64,000 nt of DNA. It comes from Sediminicola sp035798135. GTDB lineage: Bacteria; Bacteroidota; Bacteroidia; Flavobacteriales; Flavobacteriaceae. Each line of letters begins with the position of its first letter. Position 1 is the first letter of the stretch. Location of the stretch: NCBI GenBank assembly GCA_035798135.1, contig JAPFBR010000002.1, positions 595,122 to 659,121 on the forward strand. The letters run 5' to 3'. Positions 1 to 8,811 of this stretch are shown one piece after another. The notes beneath the pieces were generated by a model that was not told the origin of the DNA, made no database searches, and saw nothing but the letters and a program-made list of their open reading frames with translations. A program made the translations under genes and the position numbers.

Positions 1-221
1 TCCAAATAAAAAATACGTTTCATAACACCATTATTTCCAACACCTTCGGATACATAATGTATATCCCTAAAATCAAAGGAAAGGTTACTTGTGGCGAATA
101 AGTCACCTCCACTTGTATCGATAGCTCGGTCCACTATTTGTTGAGCTGTTAAACTATCCTTTTTCATCTCTTTACATGAGATTAGTGAGCAAATTACCAA
201 AAGGGCCAATATTTTTTTCAT
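1..221 (-). CDS. Partial lipoprotein, DUF6503-like (C-terminus outside window)
   Basis: An open frame starts with ATG at 221 and runs off the left edge, giving 73 codons. The N-terminus is a lipoprotein signal: MKK, a hydrophobic stretch and a lipobox LISC with the lipidated Cys at residue 16. The mature part continues with KEMKKDSLTAQQIVDRAIDTSGGD and a later FDFRDIHYVSE-type segment, which resembles the flavobacterial DUF6503 family of outer-membrane-associated lipoproteins. The function of that family is unknown to me. The gene diverges from smpB. The coding and lipoprotein call is firm; the family name is from memory of the N-terminal pattern and is less certain. Confidence 0.7.
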   Translation of the reverse strand, partial: MKKILALLVICSLISCKEMKKDSLTAQQIVDRAIDTSGGDLFATSNLSFDFRDIHYVSEGVGNNGVMKRIFYL

Positions 222-319
222 ACGTTTAAATTTAATGAAAATTGTAAGATTCAATTTTCTTTGTAAAGGTTCATAAAATAATTCTAAATACTATAAATGG
301 ATTATTCTTTTATTGTTGT

Positions 320-327
320 TACTTTTG
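320..327 (+). promoter_or_regulatory. Putative -7 promoter element (TACTTTTG) for smpB
   Basis: TACTTTTG matches the Bacteroidota -7 consensus TAnnTTTG. It lies inside the upstream extension of the open frame, 8 nt before the ATG at 336. This argues that the ATG at 297 is not used. No clear TTG -33 element is seen at the right distance. Confidence 0.45.
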
Positions 328-335
328 TGGTTGAT

Positions 336-797
336 ATGCAGAAAAACATCAATATAAAGAATAAAAAAGCCAAATTCGAATATGAGATTTTGGATACTTA
401 CATTGCGGGCATAGTGCTTTCCGGTACTGAGATAAAATCTATCCGTCTTGGGAAGGCCTCCATATCCGAAAGTTTCTGCGAATTTAATGATCTTTCAGAA
501 CTATTTGTTATCAACATGCAGGTAGATGAATATTCCCATGGAAGCCACTATAATCATAAACCTAAGGCAGAACGCAAACTTTTACTTCACAGGAAAGAGC
601 TTAAAAAGCTGGAAAAAGAAGTGAATACCTCTGGACTTACCATTGTGCCCTTAAATCTTTTCGTCAATGATAATGGCTTGGCCAAAGTAAAGATAGCCTT
701 GGCTAAGGGTAAAAAATTATATGACAAAAGGGAATCGATCAAGGATAGGGATTCCAAAAGAAATCTTGACAGAATCAAAAAGAGTTTTAACAACTAG
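336..797 (+). CDS. smpB: SsrA-binding protein SmpB
   Basis: SmpB binds tmRNA (SsrA) and delivers it to stalled ribosomes for trans-translation. The 153-residue product has the family hallmarks: N-terminal NKKAKFEYEILDTYIAGIVLSGTEIKS, the central GSHYNHKP segment, and the basic C-terminal tail KKLYDKRESIKDRD..KRNLDRIKK that enters the ribosomal mRNA channel. The frame is open from an ATG at 297. I chose the ATG at 336 because the product then begins MQKNINIKNKKAKFEY like other flavobacterial SmpB proteins and because a TAnnTTTG element sits at 320-327. It converges on pcm with a 29-bp gap and no obvious terminator hairpin. The tmRNA gene itself was not found in the window. Confidence 0.95.
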   Translation: MQKNINIKNKKAKFEYEILDTYIAGIVLSGTEIKSIRLGKASISESFCEFNDLSELFVINMQVDEYSHGSHYNHKPKAERKLLLHRKELKKLEKEVNTSGLTIVPLNLFVNDNGLAKVKIALAKGKKLYDKRESIKDRDSKRNLDRIKKSFNN

Positions 798-826
798 TAT
801 CCGTGGCTAATACCTGCCATATTCGC

Positions 827-1468
827 TTAATTTTTATCTTCCAATAAGGGTACAAACCTAAAAGATCCATATTCCTTTTTTTCAAACTCCAATTCCGATT
901 TTCTTATGTAGAGGGTCATAATCTGATCGTTGGCGCCAACGGGAATTACCAACCTGCCTCCTATTTTCAATTGAGCCATTAGAGGTTTAGGCACAAATGG
1001 AGCGCCAGCTGTAACCACAATACCATCAAAAGGCGCTTCTTCTGGAAGTCCTTTGTACCCATCTCCAAAAATCATTTTCTTTGGTCGGTATCCCATTTTT
1101 TTAAAAAAAATGCTAGTTTTCTTAAAAAGCTCCAATTGCCTTTCTATGGTATAGACTTTGGTTTTTAAATGTAGCAAGGTGGCCGTTTGATATCCGCTTC
1201 CAGTGCCTATCTCCAGAATTTTATGATTAGGCTGGGTTTCCAAAAGTACCGTTTGAAAGGCAACCGTATACGGCTGTGATATAGTTTGATCCGCACCAAT
1301 GGGAAAGGCCTTATCCTGATAGGCATGGGCTTCAAAGCTACTATCTAAAAATAAATGTCGGGGTATGGTACGTATGGCCTCCAGCACTTTGTGGTCCTCA
1401 ATTCCTTTATCAGCCAGGATTTCGGCCAATTTATTGCGCATTCCACGATGTTTCAGGGTGTCTTTCAA
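827..1468 (-). CDS. pcm: Protein-L-isoaspartate O-methyltransferase
   Basis: PIMT uses S-adenosylmethionine to methylate isoaspartyl residues and starts repair of aged proteins. The 213-residue product shows the family order: RTIPRHLFLDSSFEAHAYQDKAFPIGADQTISQPYTVAFQ, then the SAM-binding ILEIGTGSGYQTA motif near residues 84-96, and GAPFVPKPLMAQLKIGGRLVIPVG near the C-terminus. The first codon at 1468 is TTG. The KDTLKHRGMRNKL segment it adds is conserved in flavobacterial PIMTs, so I kept it; the next ATG is at 1441. It faces smpB convergently. A 221-bp gap separates it from the divergent oxidoreductase gene. That gap holds a TAnnTTTG element for the latter and nothing else I can support. Confidence 0.93.
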   Translation of the reverse strand: MKDTLKHRGMRNKLAEILADKGIEDHKVLEAIRTIPRHLFLDSSFEAHAYQDKAFPIGADQTISQPYTVAFQTVLLETQPNHKILEIGTGSGYQTATLLHLKTKVYTIERQLELFKKTSIFFKKMGYRPKKMIFGDGYKGLPEEAPFDGIVVTAGAPFVPKPLMAQLKIGGRLVIPVGANDQIMTLYIRKSELEFEKKEYGSFRFVPLLEDKN

Positions 1469-1684
1469 AAGTTTGGTTTTGGATTACGAAGTTAGAAAAA
1501 AGGACGGCTATTCCCATTGGCGGGATTAAAAAGTTATTCAAATCATTTGAATGGATAAACGAGAAGTTTCATTTTATAACGAAGGTCCCAACCATAACCT
1601 TTATTCGCTCAAACACTCACATCTTCTGTGATGAATTCCTAAAAACTACGCATCAATTTTCATGGAAGAATCGTTTCATATCCT

Positions 1685-1692
1685 TATTTTTG
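1685..1692 (+). promoter_or_regulatory. Putative -7 promoter element (TATTTTTG)
   Basis: TATTTTTG fits TAnnTTTG and lies 15 nt before the ATG at 1708. The TTG that would extend the open frame to 1690 overlaps this element, which supports the downstream ATG as the start. No convincing -33 TTG was found. Confidence 0.4.
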
Positions 1693-1707
1693 ACAAAAAC
1701 GAAATTT

Positions 1708-2673
1708 ATGCTCAAGGTTGGAGTCCTGGGAGCAGGACATTTAGGGAAGATTCATTTACGCCTTTTGAATGAGTCCCAAAAATATGAACTGGTCGGTTTT
1801 TATGATCCGGATGACATCAATGGCCAAAAAGTGGCCAACGAATTTGGTTATGCATATTTTGATAATATCAACAAACTTATTGACGCAGTAGACGTTGTAG
1901 ATATTGTCACCCCTACCCTATCCCATTTTGATTGTGCAAAAAAAGCCATGGAAAAAGGAAGGCATGTTTTTATAGAAAAACCCATTACCAATACCTACGA
2001 GGAAGCAGAAGAATTATTGGTTCTTGAAAAAAAACATGGTGTAAAAGGGCAGGTGGGGCATGTAGAACGTTTCAATCCCGCCTTTTCGGCTGTAAAGGAC
2101 AAGATACAGAACCCAATGTTCATCGAGACCCATAGATTGGCCGAATTCAACCCAAGGGGAACAGACGTTCCCGTGGTTCTTGACCTTATGATCCATGATA
2201 TTGATGCCATTCTCAGCGTTGTAAACTCAAAAGTGAAACAAATTAATGCCAGTGGAGTTTCAGTTATCAGCAACTCTCCTGATATTGCCAACGCTAGGAT
2301 AGAATTTGAAAATGGTTGCGTTGCCAACCTTACAGCCAGTCGAATTTCATTGAAAAATATGCGGAAATCCAGATTCTTCCAGCGTGACGCATACATATCA
2401 GTGGACTTTCTGGAGAAAAAAGTGGAAGTGGTAAAGATGAAGGATGCCCCAGAAACACCTGGAGACTTTGATATGGTCCTACAAAATGCGGAAGGTGTGA
2501 AGAAACAGATTTATTTTGAAAATCCTACCATTACCGCCAATAATGCCATTATGGAAGAATTGGAAACTTTTGCGGATGCGATTAATAACAATACTACTCC
2601 AGTGGTATCCCTATATCAAGGAACACAGGCCTTAAAGGTTGCCTTGCAGGTAATAGCCTCCTTTGAAAAGTAG
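1708..2673 (+). CDS. Gfo/Idh/MocA family NAD(P)-dependent oxidoreductase
   Basis: The 321-residue protein begins with a Rossmann fold, VGVLGAGHLGKIHLRLL (GxGxxG near residues 7-12), followed by FIEKPITNTYEEAEELL, which carries the conserved EKP motif of the Gfo/Idh/MocA family. The C-terminal half has the family fold with ..LMIHDIDAILSVV. These enzymes oxidise or reduce sugar-type hydroxyl groups; the substrate cannot be told from sequence. The start is the ATG at 1708, as the upstream TTG overlaps a promoter-like element. It is the first gene of a co-directional set; a 98-bp gap separates it from the 3-hydroxyacyl-CoA dehydrogenase gene. Family is certain, substrate unknown. Confidence 0.9.
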   Translation: MLKVGVLGAGHLGKIHLRLLNESQKYELVGFYDPDDINGQKVANEFGYAYFDNINKLIDAVDVVDIVTPTLSHFDCAKKAMEKGRHVFIEKPITNTYEEAEELLVLEKKHGVKGQVGHVERFNPAFSAVKDKIQNPMFIETHRLAEFNPRGTDVPVVLDLMIHDIDAILSVVNSKVKQINASGVSVISNSPDIANARIEFENGCVANLTASRISLKNMRKSRFFQRDAYISVDFLEKKVEVVKMKDAPETPGDFDMVLQNAEGVKKQIYFENPTITANNAIMEELETFADAINNNTTPVVSLYQGTQALKVALQVIASFEK

Positions 2674-2771
2674 TGATAAGGGTAATGGATGTTGGCATTC
2701 GGCAATGGGTTAATCAATAGTAGAGGCCAACCATACAACTAAAAATGATTGAAAAATAATAAAATCAAAGC

Positions 2772-3659
2772 ATGAAAAATATTGCAGTTATAGGTGCCGG
2801 AACCATGGGCAATGGAATAGCACACGTTTTTGCCCAAAATGGCTACAAGGTTAACTTAATAGATGTTTCACAAGCGTCGTTGGATAAGGGAATGGCGGTT
2901 ATAGAAAAAAACCTGAACAGAATGGTTTCAAAAGAGACCATTACAGAAGGAGATAAATTGAATACCTTAAAAAACATTACTACCCATACTGTGCTGAAGG
3001 AAGGCGTAAAGAACATGGATTTGGTAGTGGAAGCCGCAACTGAGAATGTTGAGATCAAAATGAATATTTTTAGGGATCTGGATGAGCTCTGTGGTCCCAA
3101 GACTGTTTTGGCCTCCAATACTTCCTCCATTTCCATAACTCAAATAGGAGCCGTTACAAAAAGGGCCGACAGGGTAATTGGAATGCATTTTATGAACCCG
3201 GTACCCATCATGAAACTAGTAGAAATCATCAGGGGCTACAACACCTCCGATGAAGTGACCGAGCACATTATGGAGTTATCAAAAAAACTGGGTAAAACGC
3301 CAACTGAAGCAAATGATTATCCAGGATTTGTGGCCAACAGAATTTTAATGCCCATGATCAACGAGGCTATTGAAACCCTATATAACGGTGTTGCCGGTGT
3401 TAGTGAAATAGACACCGTGATGAAATTGGGAATGGCCCATCCGATGGGACCACTGCAATTGGCAGATTTTATTGGCCTGGATGTATGTCTTTCCATCCTA
3501 AACGTTATGTATGATGGATTTAAAAATCCAAAATATGCACCTTGTCCCCTATTGGTCAATATGGTAATGGCAAATAAATTAGGGATCAAGTCCGGAGAAG
3601 GGTTTTATGATTATTCGGTATCCAAAAAAGCGGAAAATGTGTCCGCTCAATTCATTTAA
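2772..3659 (+). CDS. 3-hydroxybutyryl-CoA / 3-hydroxyacyl-CoA dehydrogenase
   Basis: This is a stand-alone 295-residue NAD-dependent dehydrogenase for (S)-3-hydroxyacyl-CoA, acting in beta-oxidation or butanoyl-CoA metabolism. The N-terminus has the dinucleotide fold IAVIGAGTMGNGIAHVFAQNG. The middle carries SNTSSISITQIG and GMHFMNPVPIMKLVEII, which contains the catalytic His of the family, and then the PGFVANRILMPMINEA motif of the C-terminal dimerisation domain. Length matches Hbd-type enzymes and not the fused FadB/FadJ. It is followed after 8 bp by a DUF1015 gene, a pairing I regard as usual in flavobacteria. Chain-length preference is not predictable here. Confidence 0.93.
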   Translation: MKNIAVIGAGTMGNGIAHVFAQNGYKVNLIDVSQASLDKGMAVIEKNLNRMVSKETITEGDKLNTLKNITTHTVLKEGVKNMDLVVEAATENVEIKMNIFRDLDELCGPKTVLASNTSSISITQIGAVTKRADRVIGMHFMNPVPIMKLVEIIRGYNTSDEVTEHIMELSKKLGKTPTEANDYPGFVANRILMPMINEAIETLYNGVAGVSEIDTVMKLGMAHPMGPLQLADFIGLDVCLSILNVMYDGFKNPKYAPCPLLVNMVMANKLGIKSGEGFYDYSVSKKAENVSAQFI

Positions 3660-3667
3660 TATAACAG

Positions 3668-4903
3668 ATGGCCATCATCAAGGCTTTTAAGGCCATAAGA
3701 CCAGCGAAGGATAAAGCGCCCTTTTTAGCGTCCCGTTCCTATGAAGATTATACCAACAAGGAACTTAATGCTATTCTCACGTATAACCCATTTTCGTTTC
3801 TGCATATCATTAACCCTGGATTCAAATTTGACAAAAAAGTATCAGGAGGGGAACGTTTAAAGCTTATACGCAATAGGTACTTGGAATTTTTGGAGGACGA
3901 AATTCTAATAAGGGATACCCAACCTTCATTTTACTTATACAAAATTGAAAAGGAAGATTTCAGTTGTTGTGGCCTATTTTGCGGCACCAGTGTTGAGGAT
4001 TATAAGAATAATGTGATTAAAAAACATGAGGATACCATTAAACATAGGGAAAACCTTTTTGCGGTATACCTGAAAAATGTTAGCTTTAATGCGGAGCCGG
4101 TTTTAATAACATATCCCGATAATGCCGCCATTGGAGAAATTATTGAAGAGGTTAAGAAAAAAGAGCCCGAATATCGCTTTTCAACAACGGATAAAGCCAC
4201 CCATTCTCTCTGGACCATTTCCCAAGAAGCAGATATTTTAAAATTACAGTGTGAATTCGGTAAAATTGACTCCCTTTATATTGCTGATGGCCATCATAGG
4301 AGCGCTTCTTCTATGATATTTGCCGACAAGTGCAAAAAAGGCAATCCTGCCCATACTGGGGAGGAACCGTATAACTATTTTATGAGTTATCTGATCCCAG
4401 AATCGGAGATCAAGATATTTGAGTTCAATAGATTGGTAAAAGACCTCAATGGTTTAACCAAGGAAGAATTCCTAATTGAACTGGATACCTTTTTTAAGAT
4501 TGAAAAAAAAGGGAATGCCCTCTACAAACCCTTGGAGAAGCATCAATTCAGCATGTATTTGGATGGTGATTTTTACGCCTTACAACTGAGAAAGCAAATT
4601 TTTAAGTTCACAGATGCACTGAGCAGATTGGATACCCAAATTCTTTACAAAACCATCTTGGAACCCATATTGGGCATTTCGGATCTAAGAAAGGATAAAA
4701 GGATCAAATATGGATTTGGCAAGAACAATATCTTCAATATGAAAGATGAAATTGACAAAGGAAATTTTATGGTGGGCTTTGGAATGGTTCCCGTCGCTAT
4801 AAGTGAACTCAAGGATATTGCAGATGCTGGGTTGGTGATGCCTCCAAAAAGCACCTATATTGAACCTAAAATACGAAGTGGACTAACTATATATGAACTT
4901 TAG
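3668..4903 (+). CDS. DUF1015 family protein
   Basis: The 411-residue cytoplasmic protein matches the DUF1015 family through its N-terminal IKAFKAIRPAKDKAPFLASRSYEDYT, the IADGHHRSASSMIFAD motif around residues 204-219 and the C-terminal LVMPPKSTYIEPKIRSGLTIYEL. The conserved DGHHR motif suggests a metal or phosphate ligand site, but no reaction is established that I can name with confidence. The gene starts 8 bp after the dehydrogenase stop and is followed after 46 bp by yggS, so it is probably in the same transcript. No truncation is seen. Confidence 0.88.
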   Translation: MAIIKAFKAIRPAKDKAPFLASRSYEDYTNKELNAILTYNPFSFLHIINPGFKFDKKVSGGERLKLIRNRYLEFLEDEILIRDTQPSFYLYKIEKEDFSCCGLFCGTSVEDYKNNVIKKHEDTIKHRENLFAVYLKNVSFNAEPVLITYPDNAAIGEIIEEVKKKEPEYRFSTTDKATHSLWTISQEADILKLQCEFGKIDSLYIADGHHRSASSMIFADKCKKGNPAHTGEEPYNYFMSYLIPESEIKIFEFNRLVKDLNGLTKEEFLIELDTFFKIEKKGNALYKPLEKHQFSMYLDGDFYALQLRKQIFKFTDALSRLDTQILYKTILEPILGISDLRKDKRIKYGFGKNNIFNMKDEIDKGNFMVGFGMVPVAISELKDIADAGLVMPPKSTYIEPKIRSGLTIYEL

Positions 4904-4949
4904 TCGGTCTTACCCAAGACTTCCGAAACTAGCATAATTAATCCCAAGA

Positions 4950-5609
4950 ATGGCAATCAAAGAAAACATACAGGAAATACTATCATCAATCCCAAAATCT
5001 GTAACTTTAGTTGCCGTATCAAAAACAAAACCAGAAAAAGATCTCCTGGAAGCGTACGATGCGGGCCAACTGGTATTTGGCGAAAACAAGATACAGGAGA
5101 TGACCCAAAAATGGGAGAATCTTCCGAAGGATATCCAATGGCACATGATTGGGCACGTGCAAACCAACAAGGTGAAATATATGGCAGAATATGTTTCCTT
5201 GATCCATGGGGTGGACAGCCTAAAACTTTTAAAAGAAATTAATAAGCAGGCAAAAAAAAACAACCGCATAATAGCCTGTCTTTTACAAATGCATATTGCC
5301 GAGGAAGACACAAAATTTGGATTGGATGAAACGGAACTACAGGAAGTGCTGAGCTCAGAAACGTTCCAGAAATTACATAATGTACAGGTTGTTGGGCTAA
5401 TGGGTATGGCCAGCTTCACAGATGATAAAAATCAGATCCGTAGAGAGTTCAAACACCTTAAAATACTTTTTGATAAGCTGAACGATACAATGCCTGAGAT
5501 TCATACCTTGTCCATGGGAATGAGTGGGGATTATCAAATAGCAATTGAGGAAGGCAGTACCATGATTCGAATTGGAAGTAGTATTTTTGGGGAAAGAAAC
5601 TATAATTAA
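4950..5609 (+). CDS. YggS/PROSC family pyridoxal-phosphate homeostasis protein
   Basis: The 219-residue product is a PLP-binding protein of the YggS/PLPBP family, single-domain TIM barrel, involved in B6 vitamer balance and not known to be an enzyme. Seen in the sequence: VTLVAVSKTKPEKDL with the PLP Lys at about residue 25, FGENKIQEMTQKWENLPKDIQWHMIGHVQTNKVK, and the C-terminal LSMGMSGDYQIAIEEGSTMIRIGSSIFGERNYN that binds the phosphate. It lies between DUF1015 and the exonuclease gene, all on the plus strand. Length and motifs are complete. Confidence 0.93.
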   Translation: MAIKENIQEILSSIPKSVTLVAVSKTKPEKDLLEAYDAGQLVFGENKIQEMTQKWENLPKDIQWHMIGHVQTNKVKYMAEYVSLIHGVDSLKLLKEINKQAKKNNRIIACLLQMHIAEEDTKFGLDETELQEVLSSETFQKLHNVQVVGLMGMASFTDDKNQIRREFKHLKILFDKLNDTMPEIHTLSMGMSGDYQIAIEEGSTMIRIGSSIFGERNYN

Positions 5610-5647
5610 TGGCATAAAGAAACAGTGACCCCTAGGGGGCAGAGAAA

Positions 5648-7009
5648 ATGTACGTAATACTCGATATAGAAACTACCGGTGGCAAATATAATGAAGAGGG
5701 AATCACTGAGATTGCCATCCATAGATTTAATGGACATGAAGTTGTAGATCAGTTTATAAGCCTTATCAATCCAGAGAAGGAAATACAGCCGTTCGTGGTA
5801 AACCTTACCGGCATCAACAATAAGATGTTGCGGACAGCACCCAAATTTTATGAGGTAGCAAAACGAATTGTGGAGATTACTTCCGATGCGGTAATTGTGG
5901 CACATAACGCTCAATTCGATTATCGCATACTTCGTACTGAATTTCGTAGGTTGGGCTTTAATTTCGAACGTAAAACCTTGTGCACGGTTGATCTGTCTAA
6001 AAAATTGATCCCAGATCAGGATTCGTACAGCTTGGGGAAATTGGTGCGTTCCTTGGGTATTCCCGTAAGTGACCGCCACAGAGCCAATGGTGACGCCCTG
6101 GCTACCTTAAAATTATTCAAACTTCTATTGTCCAAGGACAATGACAAGTCTATTGTAAAGGAGATTACCAAAGCCGCATCTTTGGGGGAACTTTCTCCAA
6201 CCCAATTGGATATAGTAGAGCAGCTTCCTTCAGTCAGGGGTGTTTATTACATGCACAACAAGGATGGTGAAATTATTTTTCTGGGCAACTCCGGCAATAT
6301 CAAAAAACGGGTAAACCAACATTTTACCAGTGATGGGGCCAAGGCCAGAAAAATTCAAAAAGAAACAAAAACAGTAACTTTTGAACGTACAGGGAGTGAA
6401 TTGGTAGCCCTATTGAAGGAAAATGAGGAATTGCAAAGGAACAAACCAAAGTACAATACCTATTCAAAGCGCAAGCTCTTTTCGTACGGGATTTACAAAC
6501 GCATAGACCCCAATGGTTATTTCTCCCTAAGTACTGAAAGGATTAATCCCGACCCAGGTCTAGTCGCAACATTTAACAGCATCCATGCTGCTCAAAATTT
6601 TCTCTACAAAATCATTGAAGAGTTTCAATTATGTGATAAATTAAATGGCGTTTCACAGGCGAAAACAAACTGTTCCAAGTATGCCTCAGGTATCTGTTTA
6701 GGGGCATGCATCCAAAAAGAGGAAGTCTCATCCTACAATGATAGGGTTACCTTGGCCTTGGAAACCTATTCCATTGTCAACAAGAATATGATTCTAATTG
6801 ACAAAGGTCGGGAGCTGGGTGAAAAAAGCGGAATTCTGATTAAAAATGGAGTTTTTAAAGGATTAGGTTTTTTTGATTTGAATTATCAGATCAATAAGAT
6901 TCAGATATTGGAAAACATAATTACCCCTATGGAGGATAATTCCAACTCAACGTTTCTCATTGAATCCCATCTTAGAAAAGGAAAGGTTACTAAAATTATT
7001 ACCTTGTAA
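5648..7009 (+). CDS. DnaQ-type exonuclease fused to a UvrC/Cho-like GIY-YIG nuclease
   Basis: The 453-residue protein joins two nucleases. Residues 1-170 are a DEDDh 3'-5' exonuclease of the DNA polymerase III epsilon type: DIETTGG (first acidic pair near residues 5-7), AHNAQFDYRIL, and DRHRANGDALAT for the final His/Asp. From about residue 195 there is a UvrC N-terminal GIY-YIG domain: QLPSVRGVYYMHNKDGEIIFLGNSGNIKKRVNQHF, then the ALLKENEELQRNKPKYN block holding the catalytic Glu. The same architecture is known from actinobacteria and other phyla as a Cho/UvrC relative and is presumed to act in excision-type DNA repair. It lacks the UvrC C-terminal half. The domains are clear; the in vivo role is inference. 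Confidence 0.9.
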   Translation: MYVILDIETTGGKYNEEGITEIAIHRFNGHEVVDQFISLINPEKEIQPFVVNLTGINNKMLRTAPKFYEVAKRIVEITSDAVIVAHNAQFDYRILRTEFRRLGFNFERKTLCTVDLSKKLIPDQDSYSLGKLVRSLGIPVSDRHRANGDALATLKLFKLLLSKDNDKSIVKEITKAASLGELSPTQLDIVEQLPSVRGVYYMHNKDGEIIFLGNSGNIKKRVNQHFTSDGAKARKIQKETKTVTFERTGSELVALLKENEELQRNKPKYNTYSKRKLFSYGIYKRIDPNGYFSLSTERINPDPGLVATFNSIHAAQNFLYKIIEEFQLCDKLNGVSQAKTNCSKYASGICLGACIQKEEVSSYNDRVTLALETYSIVNKNMILIDKGRELGEKSGILIKNGVFKGLGFFDLNYQINKIQILENIITPMEDNSNSTFLIESHLRKGKVTKIITL

Positions 7010-7059
7010 TCTAAACTGTTAATACATGCATATTTATTATTTTTACTAAAAAGCAACCT

Positions 7060-7893
7060 TTGAGCCACCAACCCAACCTCTCCAAAAACTGGAAAACTAA
7101 GATCCATGAAATAATATACGGGACCCATACCCCAGCAGGAAAACTTTTTGATATCATCCTGTTGATTGTCATCGTCTACAGCATCATCATCGTGATGTTG
7201 GAAAGTGTACCAGGGATAGATAAAAACTATCACACCTTTCTAAATATATCAGAATGGGTTGTCACTATCCTGTTCACAATGGAATATATTTTAAGGATTA
7301 TAAGCGTAAAAAAACCAAAAAAATATATTTTTAGTTTCTTTGGCATCGTTGATCTTTTATCTACACTTCCCAAATATCTATCCCTAATATTCGTTGGATC
7401 CCAATACCTTACCGCATTTAGGATATTGCGCCTCTTAAGGATATTTAGAATCCTTAAACTTGCCCGTTTTGTAGGGGCCTCCAATAATCTGGCCAGGGCG
7501 TTGAGTGCCAGCAAGACCAAAATATTAGTTTTTGTGTTTTTCATTGTCATAGTCTCTGTATTATTGGGTACGGTTATGTACATTATAGAAGGACCACAAC
7601 ACGGCTTCAACAGTATCCCACATAGTGTCTATTGGACTATAGTAACTTTGACAACCGTTGGTTACGGAGATATATCACCGCAAACACCTTTGGGACAGTT
7701 TCTTGCCAGTCTTATTATGATCATTGGGTATGGTATCATTGCCGTTCCGACTGGTATAGTATCTGCAGAATACACCAGTGAAATGAACAAAAAAAATACT
7801 ATTGATAATGGACGGGCATGTAGAACTTGCAGTACGGAAATCTTAGAAAAAGATGCAAAATTCTGCAGGGTCTGTGGCACCAAATTAAGTTAA
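7060..7893 (+). CDS. Voltage-gated K+ channel (6-TM) with C-terminal zinc ribbon
   Basis: The 277-residue inner-membrane protein has the Kv plan: S1 near 29-47, S2-S3 around 62-110, an S4 voltage sensor RILRLLRIFRILKLAR at 121-136, S5 around 153-176, a pore loop with the selectivity filter TVGYGD at 199-204, and S6 with AVPTG at 228-232. The tail from residue 254 carries CRTC..CRVC, a four-Cys zinc-ribbon pattern (Cys 254, 257, 269, 272). The start codon is TTG at 7060; no ATG exists before residue 45, and the N-terminal WKTKIHEIIYGTHTPAGKLFDI is conserved in relatives, so the TTG is probable. miaA follows after 5 bp. Confidence 0.9.
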   Translation: MSHQPNLSKNWKTKIHEIIYGTHTPAGKLFDIILLIVIVYSIIIVMLESVPGIDKNYHTFLNISEWVVTILFTMEYILRIISVKKPKKYIFSFFGIVDLLSTLPKYLSLIFVGSQYLTAFRILRLLRIFRILKLARFVGASNNLARALSASKTKILVFVFFIVIVSVLLGTVMYIIEGPQHGFNSIPHSVYWTIVTLTTVGYGDISPQTPLGQFLASLIMIIGYGIIAVPTGIVSAEYTSEMNKKNTIDNGRACRTCSTEILEKDAKFCRVCGTKLS

Positions 7894-7898
7894 GATGA

Positions 7899-8801
7899 AT
7901 GGGTGACAAATGGCTTATTTCCATTGTAGGGCCGACAGGGATTGGTAAAACTGCTTTGGCCATTAAATTGGCCCAGTATTTTGATACAGAAATTATATCT
8001 GCCGACTCCAGACAGTTTTTTAAAGAAATGGTAATTGGTACCGCTGTTCCCTCATCAGAAGAACTTGGGGCCGCAAAACACCATTTCATCCAAAACATCA
8101 GCATCTTTGATGAATATTCTGTTGGTGATTTTGAAAGGGATGCCATTTCCTTGCTCCACAATTTATTTCAAGAGAGGGATATAGTGATCATGGTTGGAGG
8201 TAGCGGACTTTATATAGACGCCATAACCAAAGGGCTGGATAAATTCCCTGTAGTTGACCCTAACATCAGGGCGCAATTAAACAAGCTTATGGAAGACGAA
8301 GGTATTTCTGTCTTGCAAAAAAAACTGTCCGTTCTAGATCCAGATTATTATGCTAAAGTTGATATCGAGAATCCCCACCGGTTAATCCGGGCCCTAGAAA
8401 TATGCCTTGGGACCGGAAAATCCTTTTCCTCCTTTTTAAACCAGGATAAGGTTCAACGGGAATTTAAGACCCTTAGTTTCGGTATAGATGCGGAACGTAC
8501 TGTCATCTATGATCGTATTAATCAACGAGTAGATCAAATGGTAGCAGCAGGCTTGTTGGAAGAGGCTAGGACTCTTGAGCAGCACAAAGCGCTCAATGCC
8601 CTTCAAACAGTAGGATACAGAGAACTTTTTAAATATTTTGAAGGCGATTGGACCTTGGATTTTGCCATCTCCGAAATTAAAAAGAATACCCGAAGGTTTG
8701 CAAAAAGACAATTAACATGGTTTAAGAAAAATGAAGCCATTATTTGGGTAGATTACCAAACTGACATCCAAACCGTAGTGGAAAAATTAATCAAAAAATA
8801 A
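7899..8801 (+). CDS. miaA: tRNA dimethylallyltransferase
   Basis: MiaA transfers a dimethylallyl group from DMAPP to N6 of A37 in tRNAs reading UNN codons. The 300-residue product has the P-loop GPTGIGKT at residues 11-18, the substrate-binding ISADSRQFFKEMVIGTA segment, VGGSGLYIDAI, the HRLIRALEI helix, and LNALQTVGYRELFKYFEG plus KKNTRRFAKRQLTWFKK near the C-terminus. All are standard MiaA landmarks. The start is ATG at 7899, 5 bp after the channel gene, so translation may be coupled. The gluconokinase gene follows after 10 bp. Confidence 0.96.
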   Translation: MGDKWLISIVGPTGIGKTALAIKLAQYFDTEIISADSRQFFKEMVIGTAVPSSEELGAAKHHFIQNISIFDEYSVGDFERDAISLLHNLFQERDIVIMVGGSGLYIDAITKGLDKFPVVDPNIRAQLNKLMEDEGISVLQKKLSVLDPDYYAKVDIENPHRLIRALEICLGTGKSFSSFLNQDKVQREFKTLSFGIDAERTVIYDRINQRVDQMVAAGLLEEARTLEQHKALNALQTVGYRELFKYFEGDWTLDFAISEIKKNTRRFAKRQLTWFKKNEAIIWVDYQTDIQTVVEKLIKK

Positions 8802-8811
8802 AATCATAATC

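Noticed and set aside
297..335. ATG at 297 as the smpB start
   Set aside because: It adds 13 residues not seen in SmpB, and a -7 promoter element (320-327) lies within that part.
4910..5419. 169-codon minus-strand frame antisense to yggS
   Set aside because: Shadow of a well-supported PLP-protein gene; the sequence is Ser/Cys-rich and without domain signals.
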